From the NCBI GenBank assembly GCA_003978395.1, contig QNZV01000152.1, forward strand, positions 1 through 12,754: a stretch of 12,754 bases of DNA. The letters are read 5' to 3'. Shown one piece after another: positions 7,692-12,754 of this stretch. This stretch comes from Sulfurovum sp. GTDB lineage: Bacteria; Campylobacterota; Campylobacteria; Campylobacterales; Sulfurovaceae. The position numbers were made by a program, and so were the translations under genes. Within the stretch, counting starts at the first letter, position 1. Each line of letters opens with the position of its first letter. The notes beneath the pieces were generated by a model that did no database searches, was not told where the DNA came from, and saw nothing but the letters and a program-made list of their open reading frames with translations.

Positions 7692-8505
7692 GATACGTAG
7701 ATTGGAACATCAATGGAGTAAATATAGGACTAGAAAAATAATCTCTGTTATGATATACACATCTTCACTATATGCTGTTGCAATAAGTGGTTATTATATT
7801 TTTTTAAATTTAGACTCTATCCATAATTTTTTTTCTAAAAAAGTTATACCAAAAAAGAGTAATATATCTATCGTTGAATCGAGAGATAAGAATATTTCAA
7901 TAGAGGAGAGTAATATTTCTAGAATTGAATCTAAAGATAAGAGTATTTCAATAGAAGAGAGTAGTGAAAAAGAGAATATTCCAGACGAGATAGCTTTTTT
8001 AAAACCTATTATTCCTATTATAGATATGGAAAAAGAGAGAGCATCTACTAAAAAATATGTTGTCCATAAAGCAAAAAAACATTCTAACAGAGTAAAGGCA
8101 AAGCCTTCGACCTATTTAACATCAGCAGAACTTTCTAAAAGTAAAAGAAGCAATCATGAAGAACGTGATACTACAAAGTTGAAAAGTATCAATATGCATT
8201 CAAGTTCTAAAAATTATATAGAGACGATGAAAAAGAAATTTTTGAAAAATAGAACTCCTAGAGAAGCTCTTCTGTTAGCCAAAGTATTTTATAGGGAAAA
8301 AAACTACAAAGAGTCTGAAAAATGGGCATTAGAAGCAAATAAACTCGATTCTAATTTGGATGAGAGTTGGATAATTTTTGCCAAAACAAAAGTAAAAATG
8401 GGTAAAAAAAGGGAAGCTGTTAAAATTTTGGCGATGTATTATAAAAAGAGTAAATCACATAAAGTACTTACAATGATAGAAAAAATAAAAACTGGAAAAT
8501 TATAA
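7684..8505 (+). CDS. MshN-like bitopic TPR protein (CtsX position)
   Basis: A 273-residue protein with a basic cytoplasmic N-terminus, one membrane segment (about 19-41), a long low-complexity Ser/Glu/Lys periplasmic linker (about 50-180) and a C-terminal pair of TPR-like helical repeats (about 191-256, REALLLAKVFYREKNYKESE). This matches MshN, a membrane-anchored TPR protein encoded after mshM. It also occupies the place of ctsX, whose product is reported to bind CtsP in Campylobacter. It is the likely membrane partner of the preceding ATPase. The linker contains a 17-residue direct duplication (residues 60-76 and 77-93). It overlaps the ATPase gene by 8 bases, with an AGGA ribosome-binding site at 7673-7676. 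TPR proteins of pilus systems often stabilise the secretin. Exact family membership is inferred from topology and order. Confidence 0.72.
   Translation: MNEIRRLEHQWSKYRTRKIISVMIYTSSLYAVAISGYYIFLNLDSIHNFFSKKVIPKKSNISIVESRDKNISIEESNISRIESKDKSISIEESSEKENIPDEIAFLKPIIPIIDMEKERASTKKYVVHKAKKHSNRVKAKPSTYLTSAELSKSKRSNHEERDTTKLKSINMHSSSKNYIETMKKKFLKNRTPREALLLAKVFYREKNYKESEKWALEANKLDSNLDESWIIFAKTKVKMGKKREAVKILAMYYKKSKSHKVLTMIEKIKTGKL
7861..7962 (+). repeat. Tandem 51-bp duplication inside the MshN-like gene
   Basis: Two adjacent 51-base units, 7861-7911 and 7912-7962, differ at about eight positions by hand count. They are in frame and encode two 17-residue units (each starting NIS and ending ISIEES) with 13 of 17 residues identical. 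They lie in the disordered periplasmic linker just after the membrane segment. Several differences are silent or conservative, so the duplication is old enough to have drifted. Confidence 0.85.
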
Positions 8506-9050
8506 TGAAACTACTTTTATCTCTATTGATGACAACTGCTTTTCTCTTCTCATCAAACTTATCAACACTTTATAAACTCTATGAGAAGCAAGAGTACAAT
8601 AAAGCTTGTGACTATGCACATAAATACTATTATAAAAAGAGAAATAGAAACTCTGAAAACTACTCAACATTTTATGGACTCTCTTGTTTGGAGACCAATA
8701 AGATTTCTAGAATAGCCATACCCATGACAACATTAACAAAATCAGAAGATGCACGAGCCAATGCAAGTTATTTTGGAACAATACTTTTACAAAAACAGCT
8801 TCTACTACAAGCCTTAATAGATAAAAAACCATTAAGCAAGTTACATTTGCCTAGAACCAATTTTATTATATCAAAAATATTTAATCTTTTTTTAGAAAAA
8901 AAATATATTTTAGAAGATAACATTTATAAATTTACAGATGAGAGCTTAAGCTATCATCTCTATATAAAAAACAGTAAAAAGAGTCGTCAATATATGGTTA
9001 TTGATATATATAAAGATAATAAGTTTACTAAACGATACCAATACAGATAG
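8505..9050 (+). CDS. Exported protein of unknown function between mshN- and mshE-like genes
   Basis: A 181-residue protein that I do not recognise. It starts with a clear signal peptide (about 1-17, MKLLLSLLMTTAFLFSS) and has no later membrane segment, so it is probably periplasmic. The mature part is helical and rich in Tyr and Lys. Residues 20-65 (LYKLYEKQEYNKACDYAHKY) read like a TPR/Sel1-type helical pair. Cys35 and Cys61 could form a disulfide. The C-terminus (about 140-181) looks beta-rich. It overlaps the preceding gene by one base (TAATG) and ends 8 bases before mshE, so it is firmly within the operon. The Vibrio MSHA order has no counterpart here that I know of. A role as a periplasmic accessory to the secretin or the TPR protein is a guess from context only. 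Confidence 0.75.
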   Translation: MKLLLSLLMTTAFLFSSNLSTLYKLYEKQEYNKACDYAHKYYYKKRNRNSENYSTFYGLSCLETNKISRIAIPMTTLTKSEDARANASYFGTILLQKQLLLQALIDKKPLSKLHLPRTNFIISKIFNLFLEKKYILEDNIYKFTDESLSYHLYIKNSKKSRQYMVIDIYKDNKFTKRYQYR

Positions 9051-9058
9051 GAGAAAAT

Positions 9059-10798
9059 ATGCAAAAAATTATAGATTTATTAATAAAAGAGAATGCTTTA
9101 GATGAGAACAAATTACAACTTTTTATTAACAAGTATGGTGAGAGTAAACTAAGCATTGGCAATCTTATTAAAGTTCGATTGATTAATACCGAAGAGATGG
9201 AGATTATTTTAAATAAAGAGTTACGTCTACAGAATATCAAGATGAAAGATTTAGAGTCTATTTCAGGGATTGACACAACAGAACTTTTAAAACGTCAAGC
9301 CAAAGATGCAAACATGGAGTATATGGATATTAGAGGTGTACAAATAGACATGAAATTGATAAAACGCTTACCTCTAAAACAGCTACTAAAATATAAAGTT
9401 TTGCCTCTTTATATCGAAGATGAAAAAGTAACGGTTGCTTTTTCTAATCCAAATGATTTTGAAGCGAAAGGAGCGATTGAACGCTTTTTTCATGGAAAAA
9501 TCATGCTTACTGTTCTCTCGCGTGTTGAGATGATAGAGGAGATTTTAAATCAACTACATACCGAAGAGAAAGTAGACGAGTTTACCCAAGATATTAAACA
9601 AGATTTAGAACAAGGGGGAAATGAAAAAGTTGATGAAAAAGCTTTGCCTGCTGTTGTGCAACTGATTGATTTAATTTTAGAGTCGGCAATAACAAAAGGG
9701 ACAAGTGATATTCATATTGAAGCTACAGAACACTACTGTTTGGTACGTTATAGAATTGATGGTTTACTACAAGAGTACTTTAGAATGGAACAAGCCATAT
9801 TTTCTCCACTCTCTTCACGGATGAAACTTTTATCAAGTCTTGATATTGCAGAAAAAAGAAAACCACAAGATGGACGATTTACAAAAATCGTACATGGAAA
9901 TATCTTTGACTTTAGGGTTTCAACCCTCCCAACACTCTTTGGAGAGTCAATTGTTATGAGGATTCTTGACAAAACAAAGTCTATGGTAAAATTAGAAGAT
10001 GCAGGTATGAATAAAATATCCTATGAAAAGTTTATCAAAGGTATTCATGCTCCTTATGGAATTGTCTTGGTAACAGGTCCAACAGGGTCAGGTAAAACAA
10101 CCACCCTTTATGGAGCATTAAACGAGATTAAATCAGTAACAGATAAAACCATTACAGTTGAAGACCCTGTAGAGTACCAAATGGAAGGTATTCAACAAGT
10201 TCAGATTAATAAAAATTCAGACCTTGATTTTCCTGCTGCTTTACGTTCTATTCTACGACAAGACCCCGATAAGATTATGATTGGAGAGATTCGAGACCAA
10301 GAGACACTTCGTATTGCTATTCAAGCAGCCTTAACAGGTCACTTGGTTCTATCTACTCTGCATACCAATTCAGCTCTTGCTGCTATTGGACGTATTTTAG
10401 ATATGGGTATTGAGTCTTATCTTATCTCTGGTGCATTAGTAGCAATTCAGGGGCAAAGATTGGTACGAAAAATCTGTCAAAACTGTAAAGAGAAAACAGA
10501 GCTTTCTCCAAAATTGTATGAAGACATTAAAGATTTTGTTCCAGAAAATGCAACATTTTATGAAGGAAAAGGGTGTGCTATCTGTAATGATTCAGGGTAT
10601 GTTGGTCGAGAGATGATTTCTGAAGTATTGGTTATATCAGAGTTAATGTCCACAATGATTGCAAATGGAGCTTCGAAAGAGGAGTTACAGATTCAAGCCA
10701 ATAAAGAGGGATTCTTTTCGATGTTCCAAGATGGTATTCAAAAAGCATTGGCAGGTAAAACAACAGCCAAAGAGATTATTAGAGTGGCACGTTCATAA
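9059..10798 (+). CDS. mshE: GspE/PilB-type assembly ATPase, MshE/CtsE
   Basis: A complete secretion/pilus extension ATPase of 579 residues. It has N-terminal MshEN/GspE_N-like domains (1-160), then the hexameric motor: ASP box TVEDPVEYQ (366-374), Walker A GPTGSGKT (340-347), Walker B IMIGEIRD (406-413, E410) and His box LTGHLVLSTLHT (about 427-438). A tetracysteine zinc site is present: C473, C476, C506 and C509. The zinc site and the Walker B glutamate mark an extension/assembly ATPase (GspE/PilB) rather than a PilT retraction motor. It acts on the cytoplasmic face, docking on the GspL-like protein and driving the MshG-like platform. It has the best ribosome-binding site in the operon (AGGAGA, 9049-9054), suggesting independent translation initiation. 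The RLGxxL-type signature of c-di-GMP-binding MshE appears altered (SIGNLI, residues 32-37). Confidence 0.97.
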   Translation: MQKIIDLLIKENALDENKLQLFINKYGESKLSIGNLIKVRLINTEEMEIILNKELRLQNIKMKDLESISGIDTTELLKRQAKDANMEYMDIRGVQIDMKLIKRLPLKQLLKYKVLPLYIEDEKVTVAFSNPNDFEAKGAIERFFHGKIMLTVLSRVEMIEEILNQLHTEEKVDEFTQDIKQDLEQGGNEKVDEKALPAVVQLIDLILESAITKGTSDIHIEATEHYCLVRYRIDGLLQEYFRMEQAIFSPLSSRMKLLSSLDIAEKRKPQDGRFTKIVHGNIFDFRVSTLPTLFGESIVMRILDKTKSMVKLEDAGMNKISYEKFIKGIHAPYGIVLVTGPTGSGKTTTLYGALNEIKSVTDKTITVEDPVEYQMEGIQQVQINKNSDLDFPAALRSILRQDPDKIMIGEIRDQETLRIAIQAALTGHLVLSTLHTNSALAAIGRILDMGIESYLISGALVAIQGQRLVRKICQNCKEKTELSPKLYEDIKDFVPENATFYEGKGCAICNDSGYVGREMISEVLVISELMSTMIANGASKEELQIQANKEGFFSMFQDGIQKALAGKTTAKEIIRVARS

Positions 10799-12042
10799 TG
10801 AAATATTTCAATGTAACCATACTCTCTAAAGGTAAAAAACGTATAGAATTAGTAAAAGCGAATAATAAAATTCAAGCTATGAGAATAGCAAAGCAGAATA
10901 ACCCTAATCAAGGTGTTCAAAAAGCAGTTGAAGTATCTGCTCCAACAGGTGCACAATTCGATGATATGTTCAAAAATATCAAAAAATCATTTGAACCAAA
11001 AATTCAGTTAAACAATAAAATTTCTGCTATACGACAGATAGCCGTTATGACCGATGCAGGAATCTCTATTCATGATGCCATTACAGAAGTAGCTGTTAAT
11101 ACAGAAAACCCAAAATTAAAAAATATTTATCAAACAATGGGGAATGATATTAACTCAGGAAAATCTATTGCAGACTCTATCGAACCCTATAAAGAGGAGT
11201 TTGGACATGTGGCAATAGCCATGACTAATTTAGGAGAGAAGACAGGAAATATCGCAGGTTCATATCATAAATTAGCAGATATTTTGGAGAATATTCGTGA
11301 CAATATTAAAAAATTCAAAAAAGCCATTCGTACACCACTGATAACATTTGCCGCAATGGGTGTAGCCTTTACCATTTTGATTATGGTGGTTGTTCCAAAG
11401 TTCAAAGAGATGTTTGAAAGGTTTGATTCTCCTCTTCCTGTACCTACACAAGTTTTACTTTTTTTAGAACATATATTAAATAACTATGGATTGTATATTT
11501 TAGGTGGATTAATTCTTATGGTCTATAGCCTACTTCATTATTATAAAAATGATAAAGATTTCAAATATAAAGTAGACAAAATTTTAGTGCATCCCAAGTT
11601 TTATCTGATTCACAAAGTTATATTTTTCTCATCTATGCATCAATATACATTAGTCTTTGGAGAGTTGGTCAAATCAGGTATTCCTGTATCTGAAGCATTA
11701 GATACAGCAGTGGGTATGGTTACAAACTCTTATATCAAAGAGAAGCTTTTAACCGTCAATGCCAATATTTCCCGAGGTATCTCTCTATCTGATGCGTTTG
11801 AGCAGACTGAACTTTTTGAGAATATGCTTCTACAGATGATTCGAGCAGGAGAGCAAGGTGGTCAACTTGATGCCATGCTTGGAAAAGTAACCGATTATTA
11901 CGATGCACGTTTTCAAGACCTTATTGACAACCTTGCTGCCTATATTGAGCCTATTATGCTCTTTTTTATTGCTGGATTGGTTCTTTTAATGGCGTTGGGT
12001 ATTTTCATGCCAATGTGGGATTTAGGTAAAGCCGTCAAGTAA
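10798..12042 (+). CDS. mshG: GspF/PilC-type inner-membrane platform protein, MshG/CtsF
   Basis: A 414-residue platform protein with two T2SSF domains, residues about 75-199 (AIRQIAVMTDAGISIHDAI) and 279-400 (MHQYTLVFGELVKSGIPVSEA). Three membrane segments lie at about 181-200, 230-247 and 383-404. The repeated motif 'GE..G....L' appears as LGEKTGNIAGS (145-155) and AGEQGGQLDAML (350-361). The N-terminal 60 residues carry a small basic alpha/beta segment common in PilC/MshG proteins. It is rotated by the assembly ATPase to add or extrude (pseudo)pilin subunits. Its start overlaps the mshE stop by one base (TAATG), so the motor and platform are translationally coupled. It is the last gene of the operon; 7 bases separate its stop from that of the converging minus-strand gene, and no strong terminator is visible between them. 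Confidence 0.96.
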   Translation: MKYFNVTILSKGKKRIELVKANNKIQAMRIAKQNNPNQGVQKAVEVSAPTGAQFDDMFKNIKKSFEPKIQLNNKISAIRQIAVMTDAGISIHDAITEVAVNTENPKLKNIYQTMGNDINSGKSIADSIEPYKEEFGHVAIAMTNLGEKTGNIAGSYHKLADILENIRDNIKKFKKAIRTPLITFAAMGVAFTILIMVVVPKFKEMFERFDSPLPVPTQVLLFLEHILNNYGLYILGGLILMVYSLLHYYKNDKDFKYKVDKILVHPKFYLIHKVIFFSSMHQYTLVFGELVKSGIPVSEALDTAVGMVTNSYIKEKLLTVNANISRGISLSDAFEQTELFENMLLQMIRAGEQGGQLDAMLGKVTDYYDARFQDLIDNLAAYIEPIMLFFIAGLVLLMALGIFMPMWDLGKAVK

Positions 12043-12049
12043 AAAAACA

Positions 12050-12385
12050 TTAATTATCAAGTTCAGTAGACAAAGCATTGAAGAGTATATCTATCTCTTT
12101 TTTTTCATTAGATTTTTCTATTAGAATCTTATCTTCAGTAATATTATTTTCTATAGGGAGTTCATTTTCACTCCCTATAGCCTTTTGAATTGGAATAGGA
12201 TTAAATATTACAGAATAGTTTCTCAGATTAGAAAAATCATACCCTCCTTTAAATTTAATATATCCAACTATAGAAAACAAGATAATTCCAATAATTATTA
12301 ATAATATACATATCTTTTTACTAAAAGTTGATGGTTCTATCTCTTCTTCAATTATATTTTGACTGTAGTAAAAGCTATTTTTCAT
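12050..12385 (-). CDS. Small one-pass membrane protein, unknown function
   Basis: The minus strand encodes about 111 residues, facing the operon end to end. The ATG at 12385 is preferred: a longer form would need a TTG at 12397, and GGGAAA just upstream of the ATG can serve as a weak ribosome-binding site. The N-terminus is acidic (IIEEEIEPS), followed by one strong membrane segment (about 25-44, CILLIIIGIILFSIVGYI) and a roughly 60-residue hydrophilic tail rich in Glu, Asn and Lys. No cysteine pair, enzymatic motif or known family is visible. The KK just before the membrane segment suggests the N-terminus is inside and the tail in the periplasm. It might be an orphan pilus accessory or unrelated; the closeness to mshG is no evidence, because it is on the other strand. 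Confidence 0.6.
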   Translation of the reverse strand: MKNSFYYSQNIIEEEIEPSTFSKKICILLIIIGIILFSIVGYIKFKGGYDFSNLRNYSVIFNPIPIQKAIGSENELPIENNITEDKILIEKSNEKKEIDILFNALSTELDN

Positions 12386-12542
12386 ATTTTTTCCCAAATA
12401 CTTTTCAGCATTCTATTTTTTTATAGCTTAAAAAGTGTTTATTTGTTTTTTTAAGTTAATTAAGACTTATATATAATATCTTATTCTCTTCAAGAAAATA
12501 ACAGTATTCAGACTTAATTCCTTATTTCATTAGCATTAGTCT

Positions 12543-12572
12543 GTAGGTCGGGTTGCCCTCATCCCGACCTAC
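12543..12572. repeat. REP-like GC-rich hairpin with GTAG/CTAC ends
   Basis: A perfect 10-bp inverted repeat, GTAGGTCGGG (12543-12552) and CCCGACCTAC (12563-12572), encloses a 10-base loop. It stands out sharply from the A/T-rich surroundings. The GTAG start and GTCGGG stem resemble REP elements mobilised by REP-associated tyrosine transposases (RAYTs), whose hairpins carry a conserved 5' GTAG. No transposase is in the window. There is no T tract on either strand, so it is not a standard intrinsic terminator, though it could protect or end transcripts from the neighbouring CRISPR array. Confidence 0.65.
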
Positions 12573-12575
12573 GCC

Positions 12576-12601
12576 GTTTCCAATGGGGAGGAATTTCAAA
12601 T
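12576..12601 (-). repeat. Probable degenerate CRISPR repeat remnant fused to the terminal repeat
   Basis: Read on the minus strand, these 26 bases begin ATTTGAA and end GGAAAC. They match the first 16 bases of the array repeat at 13 positions and its last 9 bases at 8, with about five or six bases missing between. They share nine bases (12593-12601) with the neighbouring repeat, so no spacer separates the two. This looks like a decayed repeat joined to the next by recombination across the short direct repeat (ATTTGAA on this strand) present at both ends of each unit. The alignment was done by eye. Confidence 0.45.
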
Positions 12602-12754
12602 CCATAGGGACAAAGTTCAAATACCAGCATCTTCTAGTAACTCAAATAGAGAGCCAAGTTTCAAATCCCATAGGGACAAAGTTCAAATTTTCCTCATCAG
12701 TATGATAAAGATAGAAAATTACGTTTCAAATCCTATAGGGACAAAGTTCAAATA
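12593..12754 (-). CRISPR. CRISPR array, terminal part, continuing past the window edge
   Basis: Three repeat copies are visible: 12593-12622 (30 bases, lacking one C and with a changed first base), 12658-12688 and 12723-12753 (31 bases, one mismatch between them). On the plus strand they begin GTTTCAAATCC, have a central ATAGGGACAAAG and end TTCAAAT. Spacers are 12623-12657 (35 bases) and 12689-12722 (34 bases), unrelated to each other. The reverse complement ends in GATTTGAAAC, the GAAAC-type 3' end usual for type I/III repeats. That, with the decayed repeat at the left end, suggests transcription right to left, with the leader and cas genes beyond the right edge. A short stem (TCCC-ATA-GGGA) is present in 12658-12688 and is partly disrupted in the last repeat. 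No cas gene is in the window, so the subtype is unknown. Confidence 0.85.

Noticed and set aside
9028..9276. 82-residue minus-strand ORF over the start of mshE
   Set aside because: Shadow ORF covering a strong ribosome-binding site and a certain coding region.
9748..9972. 74-residue minus-strand ORF inside mshE
   Set aside because: Antisense to the conserved ATPase core; no own ribosome-binding site or family features.
12386..12397. TTG start giving four more residues to the minus-strand membrane protein
   Set aside because: The ATG four codons in has better spacing from GGGAAA and needs no rare start codon.
12421..12480. TATAAT at 12472-12477 as a plus-strand promoter into the REP/CRISPR region
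   Set aside because: No -35 at suitable spacing and no plus-strand gene follows; A/T-rich DNA gives such matches often.
12585..12592. GGGGAGGA as a strong ribosome-binding site
   Set aside because: No start codon or ORF follows at a usable distance; the segment is better explained as part of the decayed CRISPR repeat.

Overview
The window is AT-rich DNA from a Campylobacterota-type bacterium (Sulfurimonas, Sulfurovum or Arcobacter-like; genus not resolvable by eye). The grounds are low GC, an Era next to a compact pilus/type II secretion operon, very tight gene packing, and protein features I associate with this phylum. The phylum assignment is an inference, because no 16S or other marker is present.

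Layout: (i) 1-1146 is the 3' part of an ABC-F ATPase gene (uup type), cut by the left edge. (ii) 1164-1550 is a small cysteine/histidine-containing protein of unknown function. (iii) 1637-2527 is era, with its own likely extended -10 promoter just upstream. (iv) 2528-2719 is an AT-rich intergenic stretch with a long hairpin and candidate promoters. (v) 2720-12042 is one unbroken plus-strand operon of nine genes, with stop/start overlaps or gaps of at most 11 bases, encoding an MSHA-pilus/type II secretion-like machine. (vi) 12050-12385 is a convergent minus-strand gene for a small one-pass membrane protein. (vii) 12543-12572 is a GC-rich REP-like hairpin. (viii) 12576-12754 is the end of a CRISPR array that runs off the right edge.

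The operon in order is: a GspL-like fusion of actin-fold and PilN-like parts (MshI-like), a PilO/GspM-like protein (MshJ-like), a PilP/GspC-like periplasmic protein (MshK-like), the secretin (MshL/CtsD), an ExeA-type AAA ATPase (MshM/CtsP-like), a one-pass TPR protein (MshN-like, in the CtsX position), an exported protein of unknown function, the GspE/PilB assembly ATPase (MshE/CtsE) and the GspF/PilC platform protein (MshG/CtsF). This follows the mshI-J-K-L-M-N-E-G order of Vibrio MSHA. From memory it also follows the ctsR-D-P-X-E-F natural-transformation cluster of Campylobacter jejuni. The window has no pilin, prepilin peptidase or retraction ATPase, so the substrate is encoded elsewhere. 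Plausible roles are DNA uptake, a pilus/pseudopilus, or protein secretion; the sequence alone does not decide.

Best leads for something undescribed: the extra 181-residue exported protein between the MshN-like and MshE genes; the GspL-like fusion that appears to lack nucleotide-binding motifs; a 17-residue internal duplication in the MshN-like protein; and the eroded CRISPR end, where a degenerate repeat seems fused without a spacer to the terminal repeat, beside a REP-like hairpin.
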